From Paraphaeosphaeria minitans (taxonomy: Eukaryota; Ascomycota; Dothideomycetes; Pleosporales; Didymosphaeriaceae), in contig WJXW01000007.1 of NCBI GenBank assembly GCA_015832175.1, positions 2,480,001-2,544,000 of the forward strand: DNA of 64,000 nucleotides. Reading direction: 5' to 3'. The notes under the pieces are model-generated. The model saw only the letters and a program-made list of their open reading frames with translations. It ran no database searches and had not been told where the DNA came from. Shown here piece after piece: positions 47,728 to 58,353 of the stretch. A program made the translations under genes and the position numbers. Within the stretch, counting starts at the first letter, position 1; each line of letters begins with the position of its first letter.

Positions 47728-48690
47728 CGTATATTATTATAGAGCACTATAGCTTATAGAGCACTTATAGCTTATTAAGGGTATCTATTTAAGGTTTATA
47801 GGCTAGCTTCTAAAAAGTAATCTAACTAAACTATATACTGCCTACGTCCCCCCTACTTATTATTTTTATAATTCTTACCCTTTTTACTATTCTTACCTAC
47901 TACACCTCTAGTAGTAACCTCCTTTCTACTCTCTTTATTACTATTATTTAAGTTGCCCTTATTATAGTAAGCAGTAAACACTAGATTAACCTAGAGTAAG
48001 CTATTAGTATATATTTTAAGTGCGGTAAAAGTGTAAACTTACTATTTATTATATAAAGGGAATAACTGCCTTAAGAGCACTAGTAATCTAACACTACTTT
48101 ACTAGAATTAAGCCTAGATACTAAGGGCTAGTAGTAGGCACCTAGGTTGCCACACCTATAGATATACTAATATAAGCTATAATACGCTAGTAGTTAGCTA
48201 GCTTTAAGTTAAATTACTTTTAGTAATAAGCTAGTTTTAAGTCTATTACCTTTACACCCTTATCTATCTTACGCTACCTACCTAGAGTCTCTATAACTAT
48301 AATATAATAATAATTACAAAGGGTGTATAGGCGATTAAGGTGCCTATTCATCGCCTTTAGCACCTATAAATATTAGCTAAAGCGTATATATAGCGCGCGA
48401 CTCTACATATACTAAGTTATAGCCTCTATAATTATCTTTAATATAATAGTTACAGCGCTTATTCTTATCTTTTATATAGTTCTTAAAAAGCTTTACTAAG
48501 TTCTACGTGTAGTATATATAAGTTATAAGCACTATATTATAGTCTATATACTTAGTACTATTACTAAACGTAAAGATAGTAGGACTATGTAAGTTAGACT
48601 TGTTAATATACTTAGGCACTAAGTAGTACAGTATGTTAAATAATTAAAGAAGTTATTTAAAAGTTAAGCGCTTTATCTATACTAAGTGTA
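47728..48690 (-). pseudogene. Antisense ORF of 2b
   Basis: The second copy of the antisense ORF seen at 27385-28330, collinear and in the same position relative to the chromodomain. It is more degraded. It stops being recognisable near 48687, where the family-5 element begins. Confidence 0.55.
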
Positions 48691-48696
48691 TAGTAG

Positions 48697-48929
48697 TATA
48701 GTGTAAAGATTGGCCTACAATGGAGAATTAGAGAAACATAGGGCCAATTAGCTGTTGTTTAAGATAGCTAATTAGGGAATAGACAAAAGAAACGAGGACG
48801 TGAACTAGACATAATAGGAAGAGACCTAATAAATAATTAGAGTAGTTAGATTTGTATAATAGATTTTAGATAGGATAACTTAACTTATTTCTTTTTTATT
48901 CCTCACTTAAGGCAAACGCACCTATAACA
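48697..48929 (+). repeat. Family-5 5' LTR, 233 bp
   Basis: Begins TATAGTGTAAAG (TG changed to TA) and ends CCTATAACA. It matches 58121-58353 and, inverted, 13970-14188. Confidence 0.88.
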
Positions 48930-49024
48930 CTATAATTTTTAGTAAGGGACATAGGGCGGCTTTTAAAAGAATATAGAGAAGTATAGCGACAAGTATTTAG
49001 AGAACTAATAGAAGCTATTTAGTA

Positions 49025-49366
49025 GACTTTTAAGTAGCTACTAAATAGCTAGAAATAAAGTGACAAGACTAATAGACTTTTAAGTAGCTATTAGGTGCTA
49101 GATAAATAGACTGTATAGACTTTTAAGTAGTTATTAGTTACTTAGGAACAAAGTAACAATAGATTAATAGACTTTTAAGTAGTGACTAATTATCTAGAAA
49201 TAAAATAATACACTAATAGACTTTTAAGTAGCTATCTAGTGCTAGTATAGACTATATAGACTTTTAAGTAGTTATTAGTTACCTAGGAACAAAGTAACAA
49301 TAGACTAATAGACTTTTAAGTAGCTATTAGGTAGAAAGAGTAATAGACTAGAGGACCTTTAAGTGG
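49025..49366 (+). repeat. Tandem repeats in the family-5 leader
   Basis: Eight copies of a GACTTTTAAGTAG core start at 49025, 49075, 49118, 49170, 49219, 49259, 49311 and, diverged, 49354. Spacings are 50, 43, 52, 49, 40, 52 and 43 bp, which suggests a higher-order unit of about 141-145 bp. They lie between the LTR and gag. No coding is seen here. Confidence 0.85.
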
Positions 49367-49449
49367 CCACTAGACTCCTAGGAAGAGTAAATGTAATAGA
49401 CCCTGAACAATCCTAGTCTAAGCAATAATTAAGTTAGGGACAAAAGGGG

Positions 49450-51900
49450 AAGTAAGGCATTAGTAGTAGGATTCTATTAAGTAATATTGTTATCTGTATA
49501 CCTACAGCTAAATTGCTAACAAAAAACTAATATAAAAATAAGTAGACAATAGAAGAAAAACAGAAAATAGATAAAATAGATTTATATAGGTTTTATAATA
49601 ACCCTATTTATCTAACTACCCCTACGAAGAGCAGCACTAGTTAGAGAAGCTAGGATATTACTAATTACCTTTTAGAAGATATAGACAAAAGAAAACAGTT
49701 TAAGAATAGAGGACTAGGAATAAAAGACTTCCCCTAAAAGAGAAACGTAGCTTAGTTTACTCTAAGCCTAAATAATAGTAATACACTAAGCTTTAGTAGT
49801 ATTAATATTACTACCTTATTAGAAGACTATAACTTGTACTTATTAATAGACTTAGAGTACTAAAAACTAACTAGAGCCTACTTTAAGAGCTAGCTTAATA
49901 AAGTAAGCTAATAACCTATTACACTAAATAACTACTTCTATAAGTTTAATAGCTATACCTAAGCTACCCTTACTTAATCACAAATTATATAGATAGAAGT
50001 AGGGACTCTTTTCTTTAGAGGTCTTAGCTAAGACAATAAGACTATAGTTATATATAGAATGCTAATAGAGAGTTGCCTAAGAGGAGGTAATATAAACACC
50101 TATTAGGTATAAGAAATATACAATTTCCTTCGCTAGTGCAGAGACTAGGATAAGGTAATTAGGGCTATATAGTAGGAGGAGAGATAGGTTACTATAAATT
50201 TAGCTTATTCTAAAACTGCTTTGCTGGTAATTCTACTTATTCTACTACCTAAGAAGTTCTTTAAGGTATAGGAGGAAATAAGAATAGGAGGAAATAAGGA
50301 TTATAAGGAAGAAGTAGATATGAAAGTCTAAGAGGTTATTGTAAAGATAAGAGGACTTACCCTTATTATAGAAGAATATAAGTAATAGAAGGCTTCTATA
50401 CGTACTACTACTTTTATTCTTAATAAGCTAGCTAACAACTAATACGCTTTTAATAAGCTTATAGGGCTAACCCTTTATATAGAACGTAATAATAGGTTAT
50501 TTAAAAGCTCCTATAACCCTATTATAAACCCTAGTGTAGGTACTTAGGTGTTGTGGTAAAAAGGGCTCGAACTATCATAGGATATTCAGGAGCAGAGTTG
50601 TAAAGAATATAAATAGCTGATTGTAGGAAAGGATGCCGAAAGGGCAGACTATATACAAAAGAAACGAGCCTCTTGGCAAGAATCCCGTGATATGAATCAG
50701 TGGATCCAGAAAGAATTACGGAAGTGAGTGTTTTACTTCAACATTAGGTAATTCGCGATTAGGAATACTAAGCCTAGGTTTATAGGACCTATAGAGAGAC
50801 TAGGTACATTATAAAGAACTGCCCCTAGCGCTAAGGCCTTATTAAAAGAGGTTAGTACTATAAAACTTTTAACACTAATAGCTAGTTTTTGAACTTTTAC
50901 TATAGCCTAAAACACCATTAGATAGAGAAATTCAGGGGGCCTATATCCTGCTCCTAGGGAGATGCACAGCTCTAGTACCTACTTAGAGAGATTAAATAGT
51001 ATTTTAACGTTACTAATAAAGATTTAGAAAAGAATTTTAGCTAGGTACTAGACCTAAAGAGTAAGAAAGCCTCTACTAATTTTAAACACAAATTAGGCTA
51101 ATTATATTTTAGGTTAATAAGTAGTAAGTAGAAAGACTAGGAGCTAAAGATAGAAGTAATAGAAAGGGCTAAAGCCTTCTACGCTACCTTATTAGAGGTC
51201 TCCTACCTATTTAAAGAAGTTAATATAACTAAGAAAGTAAATACTACTAGGACTAGGGCAGTAGAAAAGAGCTCGTAGGAATAATAGAACTAACTAGGTA
51301 TTATAAGAATTATAGGAACTAAAGTAAGTAAACTAGTGTTAGTAGCTTAAATAAGAGACCTTTAGGAAAGAAGAGTTAGAATTAATCCCTAGCTATAGAT
51401 TAAAGAATTCCGCCTAGGATCTCCTCTACTAGTAATTAATAATAATAAATTAGTACTGTAAGTAGTAGTATAGAAGTAAACTAAAGGTCTTCTAAACCTA
51501 CTAAAATAATAGAGGAGAGTATTATCTAAGCTATACTAAAAGCTAAGGCTACTAGTAGAAAGAAGGGTACTTAAATAGCCTTTACTTCTCTATTAGATAA
51601 AGAGTAAGTTACACTTATTAACACCCTAAATACTAATTCTATCCTAATAGCAGCACTAACCTAAGAGGTAAGAGGTATTGTAGTTAGATTAATATTTTCT
51701 TAGAATAAACTATATTTAAAGGCCTAGCAACTACTCTTTAGAAAGGAAAAGAAGCCTAATGACTAATTAAATAGGAGTAAATTAGGAAATGTCTTTATAG
51801 GCATATAATAAAGATAGGTTTTAATAGAAAAACAGAGTTAGGACCACCCTTAAGAACCTATTATCCTATTAGAAGTAATAATAGAGAAGTTGCGCCCTAG
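49450..51900 (+). pseudogene. Family-5 gag-like remnant
   Basis: Plus-strand frame with segments such as TTLLEDYNLYLLIDLEYQ near 49810, and a hydrophobic stretch ILLILLPKKFF near 50235. It is interrupted by a solo LTR4 at 50549. No zinc knuckle was recognised. Called gag only by position before the protease and RT. Confidence 0.5.
50549..50743 (+). repeat. Solo LTR4 (195 bp), nearly free of RIP
   Basis: TGTTGTGG...TTCAACA with target duplication TTAGG at 50544-50548 and 50744-50748. It is the best preserved copy of this LTR in the window (for example CTTGGCAAGAATCCCGTG). Confidence 0.92.
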
Positions 51901-54900
51901 CCTACACTAGATTACATAAGGAAACGCTATACAAAATACCTAATATAGTATTAGAGAGGTGTAGAATAGATATTAGGAAGAAGCTAATAAGGTTAACCTC
52001 TAAAGTTAAACTAAGCTAGAAGAATAGATAGGAGTTTAGAGTATTCTAGCAAAACTCCTTACCTATTTTATTACTATTCTTAGAAGCTACTGCGAGGTTC
52101 TGCTTAACTTAGGATTAAAACTAAATATTATAAAGTATACTACTATAAGGGCACTTAATATTATAATCTAGAACTAAGATTAGAGCTATTTACCTACTAA
52201 AGAATAATTAGGCATAGTAAGAGCTAGTAGAGATTTAGATAAATATATAGGAACTACCTATAGTATACTACTTAAGGTTAGGCTAATTACAATTTCTACT
52301 TATCTTAAGATTATAAAAAACGTTAGAAGGCCTATTATTCTAGGCACCCCCTTTGTAATAGCTGCTTAGTTAGCTATAGAGTTCACCCTAATAGGCTAAT
52401 ACCTGTGTAGGGTTACTTCTATAGATAGTAAAAGAATAGTCTCTTTCTTTAGGTTAGATACTCTACTACTTTCTAACTATAAGATAAGCAATAAGGATTT
52501 AGGAAACGTCTAAAAAGTGTACTTATAGAGGAAGTACACTTGCTATAGGGTTACCCTATTAGTGTATACCTTAGTGATAAAGAGGTGGAGGATAGAGAAG
52601 ATAAGTAGGAAATTAGTTAAGTAGAATTAATTAGATAATAAGCGAGAGAACGCTAGGTAATAGTAACTAGGTAATTAGGAACTACTTATACTATATATAA
52701 GAAGGTAGTAAATAAAGTTTAGCCTATAGATAACCTAAGAGGAGACCGCCTATTAGAGGTAGAGAGATTAGATTAGAGAAAAAGAGCTATTAAATAGTAA
52801 TAAACTATAATAGCTTTTTAGGGACCTTAACTAGAAAAATATTTAGGAATATTTAAACCTAGGTATATAGATTTTAGAAAGGGGCACTAATTAACACCTA
52901 AATAACTAAAGGAGATAAATGTTAGAGACTAGCTAAAACCTACAGAAATTTTACTTATCTATAAGCTAATATTCTATTAGGAGGCAGCTCTAGCCTAGGA
53001 ATTTAGTAACATAATAACTATTACTAAGGATATTATGCCTTTGTACTAGATTTAAACTATCCTATATAAAACCTAGTAAGTAAAAGGCTTTAACTGTCTA
53101 AAGAAGCTAGTGCCTATAGTACACTAAATAATTTTAGATTAGATTAACTAAAAAGTCCTTAAAATATATAACAGCTAATATTAAAACCCCTAGTTCCTAG
53201 TACTAAAGAAAGATAAAGGGTACTAATTAATTAATAACGCCTAGTTCTATAATAAGGTTTTAGAAGGAGATACTAATCTCCTACTCTTAGCTAATAAGTT
53301 TTCGGAGAGAATTAGAGGTAGAGTAATCTACTCTCTATTTAATCTATTTTTAGGGTTTAACTAGATACTACTCTATACAGCCTTAAGAGATATAACAGCT
53401 TTCTAGACACCTATAGGCCTTATAAGGTACTACACACTACTATAAGGTGTAATAAATTTACTAGGAGTTTTCTAGAGAGCTATATTAACAATCCTTTAGA
53501 GGTATTTCCCTAATATTTTACCCTTTATTAATAATATTGCATTAGGAGGACTAAAGTTAACCTATAGGAACAAAGAAGCCCTTCCTAGGGTACACTAATT
53601 TGTACTTAAACATATTATGTAACTAAATAGGGTACTTACTAACCTAGAGAGGGCCTATACTACTATATTAGAAACAAAATCCTTCTAGGGAGTGAACTAA
53701 ATAGAAATGGTAGGATATAAGGTATCGCCTAATAGCTAATTGCCCTAAAATAAGAAAGTGGCCAAGATTCTGTACTAGAAAGAATGCATAAATTAAGGAA
53801 AAGTCTAATAGTTTATAAGAATTTACACTTACTATTACTAATAGATCTTCTACTTTTCTATTAAAGTAAAACCTTTATACATAATTACTAAAAAAAGCTA
53901 AGAATAGAAGTAGGGAGACCTTAAGCGCTAATTAATAAATATTCTAAAGGAGAGTATTACTACTACACTAGTTCTAATAACTCTTAATTATAAATTAGAA
54001 AGGCGGATTTTTGTCTACGTAGACGTAAGTTTATAAAGAAAAGGAGCCTATATTATGTAAGTAAAAAAGAATAGAAAGCGCCACCTAGTGTAGTTTAAGA
54101 GTACACTATAGTCTAAAGTAGAATTAAGGTAGCACTTAACTAAGCTTAAATATAAAGTAGTAGTATAAATACTAAAGACGTTTACGCTGTACCTATATAG
54201 GACCTAATTTATTATTAAAATAGATATAGCTACTCTAATTTTATAGCTTAACTAGTCTTCTACTAACCTCCCTAGATTAGTTATAAACTAATAGCTAGGT
54301 ATAATACTGCTATAGAACTTTAAAATTATCTATAGGCTAGGAAAATATAATATTGTTGCTAATAAATTATTAAGGTACCCCTAACCAAAAGGATAGACAG
54401 CGCTAGAAGAATTAGAAGAAGACCTAGATCTCTTTATAAACTATATAGTAGAGAAGCATAATAATAGCTTAGTATTAACTTTATAAGAGGCCTAGATTCT
54501 TAGCAAAGACCTTTTAGATAAATTAGAAGAGATAGCGAGGTTCTTACTATTTAGAAAAAGACCTAAGAAGCTAATACCCTAGAAAAGCCGCCTTTTGTAG
54601 ACAAAGAAGGCCTAAACCTTTTTTATAAAAGTAAACCTACTATTTAAGAACTTAACCTTAAATCTTACTATCTAAAGGGTAATTAATAACCTAGATATTT
54701 AAAAGGCACTTATTTAGGAGGTCTACTAGCACCTCTACTATAAAGGAATCTAGACTATAAATGCTGCGATCTAGTCTTAGTTCTAGTAAGAGAGTTAGTT
54801 TAAGATAATTTAAACTAAGCTAAAGAAATGTGCTATCTATGCTACTAAATCAAGTAATTAGATAGAGATAAGCTTTAAGATTAGTAACTTAAAAACCTTA

Positions 54901-56090
54901 TTTAAATAATAGACTATTAATATTACCTACATGCCTATAAGTAGGCATTAGAAATCCTTCCTTATTATTACTAGGGAATACGCCTTAGGATAGCCTAAAG
55001 CTAGAGTGCTTATTAGAGTAGATTTAGAAAGTGTTTTAAAGTTCCTCTATAAGGATATTATCTATAGGTAGAGGGTGTTTCCTTAACTAAGTGTAAATAG
55101 GGGACCTAAAAATAAATTAGTGGTTAAAGCACTAGCTAGACACTATAAGATACACTATATTTAAGCTTCCTCCTATAACTCCAAGGCTTAAGAACTAGTT
55201 AAATAAGGGTACTATTTACTTATTACAGCGCTTATAAAGCTAGGAAATAATTAAGAGCACAATTTACTTACAGTAGTATAGGCTAAAAGGGTTTTAATTT
55301 AATAAAGCATAGGGTTAGCACCTATAGAGATAATAACTAGTATTTAACTTATATTACCTATTAAGCTGGCGATTGAAAGCTAGTAGACCCTACTATAGTT
55401 AGAGGTGGAAAACTAATTAGATCTACTTACCTTAAGGGCTAAGTAGTTAAAATAGAGAGGTAATAAACTTTTAGAGGCGCTATCTAGATTAAAAAGAATA
55501 CGTCTTAAGAGAGTAGAGTAATAGGATTTTAGTAAAGCCTATTAATAAGACTTTTATAAAGGAGACCTAGTGCTAGTTTAGAATTTAATTAGGGCTATAG
55601 ATAAGTTAATAGCCGCAAAGATAAGAAATTACTAGCTAGGCCCTTACTAAATCTCTATTAACTATCTTAGCTAGTTATATTACTAACTTGAAGAGCTTAA
55701 TAGAGCTATATTCTAGTATACTATATATAGTAACTACCTTAAGCACTTCTACTAGCACACCTTAGATATTAAAGCTTAGGTACTAAGAGAAAGGATAAGA
55801 ATTATGCCTAAAGACCTACTAATTAACTCTTAGACCCTACTACTAAAGCTGCCAAAACTACTACGCTATTAAGAGGTTAAAGAGAGGGAGAAGTATAGTA
55901 ATTCTAGCTTAGAAGTTAAGGATAGCTTTATAAAAACTAGAAGAGTAGAGTAGAAGAAGGAACTTTAATAGGCTATTATACTACCTATATAGAGAAGAGT
56001 CAATTTACTAAAGGTAGTTATTTTAAAAAGAATAGAAGTATTAAATTTTAATATAAACTAAGATGTGTCTACTTTAGAGTCTAATATTAT
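51900..56090 (+). pseudogene. Family-5 pol: protease, RT, RNase H, integrase
   Basis: A protease-like end with ILGTPFVIAAQLAIEF lies near 52340. RT reads LFLGFNQILLYTALRDITAF near 53345 and FINNIALGG near 53522 (DD changed to NN), a Ty3/Gypsy RT of the lineage with F-[IL]-D-D in place of Y-[LAV]-D-D. RNase H is near 54010-54330. An integrase-like region follows to about 55800, with the end of pol near 56090. Stops are TAG/TAA. No chromodomain was recognised. Confidence 0.78.
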
Positions 56091-56849
56091 ATGAAACTAG
56101 CCTAATCCTTCCCTAATATAGAATTAGGAAAGCTAACTATAGGTAGTTAGTAAAAGAGAGGGAGAAAAGAAAAAAAAAATAAAAAACACCTAGTTACTAG
56201 CTAAAGATATATTAGAGCACTAATTATTATCCTTTTTATTATTAATAGTAACATTATCTCTATAGTAGCAGCAAGACTAATAAGTATTTAGGGTTTAGGG
56301 CTTTATAAAGCTAGAGGCCCTAGTTATCTTAAACTAAAAGAGAAATCTAGCATAATTTTAAGTAGCCTAATTAATAGATCGCTAATAAGGCAAAAAAGAA
56401 CTAGAATAAAAATACTAGAAATAAGTAGACTAAAAGAATAGCTAAAGCTAAAGAGGAGTATTCTCCCTAGTAGGAGAATCTAGGCGTATAGATAATCTAG
56501 AACTAGGCAATCTATAATTAGAGCTAAAATAAGAACCCCCTTAAGCTAGAGGACTAAAATCCTAAAATAATAAAACACTACTAAGAGGGAACTAGAGGGA
56601 ACCTCTAGAAGACCTTCTAGAATAATCTTAAAAGGCTGCTAAAGAAAAAGGACTACAGTTTATAGTAATAGTATATTAGGGTTCTATAGGCTTCTTAGGA
56701 ATAGAAGCATTAAGGGCAGAAACAGCCTTAGAAGTGTAACTAGAATGAGCCTAAAAGTAGGTTATACTAATAGAAAGGATGTTAGCAGCTAAAATAATAT
56801 TATTTATAAAAAAACTAGTGCTAGGGTTAGCTAGCTTACCTAAAAAGAA

Positions 56850-57735
56850 AAAGATATTAGCTTAGATAATAAGGAATTAGGACTAGAACTTATAATAAAA
56901 AGAGTAAAAAGTATAGTTACTATTTATTTAGCACTTATTATACCCTCTCTAGTTTAGCAGCTTACTTTCTCGATAAGAAACGCTGCATTTACTACTAAAA
57001 TAAAGCTTACTCTTTCTACTCTTATTCTAGTAGTAGGTGTAGTAATAGTTAATTAGAGAAAAAGAAGAAAAATAAAAGGAGATAGTAGTATACTAGACAC
57101 CTACATTAATATTAGTATTATAGTATCTACGCTTTAATAGAGCCTCTCTAGTACCTAAGCTAAAGAACTTAGTAATAGTCTCTACTTTAGTATTACTATT
57201 ATTAAAGTGCTAAATAGTAAGGTCTAAATAGCTATTATTCTTATAGACGCTAGTAGTGCAAAGAATAGAGCATAGGGTAACACTTTATATACCTAGGCTA
57301 TAAATAAAGTAAGCTAGTTTATATAGAAGATTGCAGTTTATATACTAATTAGCCTTCACCCTTACTAGGAAGGTTAGTAATAGGATATAAAAAGTTTTTA
57401 AGATAATATACGCTATTTAATAATGTACTCTTTAGTAAACTTAAAAAGGTAGATAAAGAGGTCTACCTTTATATTACTAGTAGGGCTACGCTTATTTAGG
57501 TTATTACTACCTTTCCTGCCACTAGCACTAGAAGCGGCTATTCTACCTAGGGTATAGTTAACTATAGCTATAACTATAGTAGAGTTATTAAATAGGTATT
57601 AGAAGGACTAAAAGAGAGGGAGGAGGGTAGAAGTAAGGGTTAGGTAAAGAATAGAGTAGAAGAAATCCTAGGGTTATATACTCTAAAAATTAAGCGTAGG
57701 CTACTTAAGTGGCTTAGTAAAAGTATTTAAAAGAG
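56850..57735 (+). pseudogene. Family-5 downstream coding remnant, unknown
   Basis: A same-strand frame after pol reads YIEDCSLYTN near 57315 and NNVLFSKLKKVDKEVYLYIT near 57420, then ends in a basic part (LKIKRRLLKWLSKSI near 57690). Stops are TAG/TAA. No domain recognised. Between 56090 and 56850 nothing specific can be called. Confidence 0.45.
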
Positions 57736-57771
57736 GATATTACTATAATATTATTATCTAATATGCTAAGA

Positions 57772-58080
57772 GGTCTGTAAATAACTTTAATTATAAGGAT
57801 ATAAGCAGTAGATAGGCGATAGGTTAGTAGTTAGAATAATTAGGTACAGTTAGTTAGCTAGAGGCTAAGGTGAAATTATAGGCCTAGAATTAGACTAACG
57901 CTGCGTTACTGCCTAATATGTAAAGAAGTTAACAAATAACTTTAATTATAGGGACATAAGCAGTAGATAGGCGATAGGTTAGTAGGTAGAATAATTAGGT
58001 AAGAGTAGCTAGCTAAGGATTAAGGAAATTATAGGTCTAGGAGGTAACTACTAATAAGGTGTTAAAAGGGTAGTAAGGTA
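57772..58080 (+). repeat. Imperfect 155-bp tandem duplication
   Basis: Two units of about 155 bp. The best conserved part starts ATAACTTTAATTATA at 57781 and 57936 and runs about 70 bp (including AGTAGATAGGCGATAGG); the rest is looser. It lies between the downstream coding remnant and the purine tract. Confidence 0.75.
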
Positions 58081-58100
58081 GTAGGCTTAAGGGACTAAGC

Positions 58101-58120
58101 CTAGAGGAGAGGGAGGAAAA
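58101..58120 (+). other. Family-5 polypurine tract
   Basis: The purine-rich run AGGAGAGGGAGGAAAA lies directly before the 3' LTR at 58121. Confidence 0.75.
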
Positions 58121-58353
58121 TGTAGTGTAAAGGTTAGCCTATAATAGAGAATTAGAGAAATATAGGACCAATTAGCTGTTGTTTAAGATAGCTAATTAGG
58201 GAATAGATAAAAGGGAGGATAACGTAAACTAGATATAGTAAGAAGAGACCTAATAGACAATTAGAGTAGTTGGATTTATATAATAGATTTTAGATAGGAT
58301 AACTTAACTTATTTCTTTTATATTACTCACTTAAGGTAAACGCACCTACAACA
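58121..58353 (+). repeat. Family-5 3' LTR, 233 bp
   Basis: Begins TGTAGTGTAAAGG and ends ACCTACAACA; same length as the 5' copy. Confidence 0.88.

Larger units (their letters stand above)
14189..48696 (+). mobile_element. Chromovirus 2b, disrupted host of four insertions
   Basis: A plus-strand relative of element 2a, without its LTRs. The surviving pieces are 14189-15350, 43132-44447, 46581-47479 and 47728-48690, and they join collinearly on 2a. The gaps are Gypsy-3 (target ATAAT), family 7 (GGGAC) and a solo LTR7 (TATAA/TGTAA). Both outer ends are lost at family-5 LTRs. It is the oldest layer in this part of the window, as it hosts all the others. Confidence 0.85.
48697..58353 (+). mobile_element. 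Family-5 Gypsy element, 9.7 kb, no matching target duplication
   Basis: LTRs of 233 bp at 48697-48929 and 58121-58353. The internal region has a tandem-repeat leader, gag, pol and a downstream same-strand coding remnant. The flanks do not match: AGTAG before and CTACA after. The left neighbour is 2b, while the right neighbour is B3 pol, so this is not a simple insertion into one host. RT belongs to a Ty3/Gypsy lineage different from A, B, 2 and 3. Confidence 0.85.

Noticed and set aside
49025..49366. A CRISPR-like array
   Set aside because: The spacing is irregular (40-52 bp), the intervening sequences are themselves repeated, and the context is a fungal retrotransposon leader.
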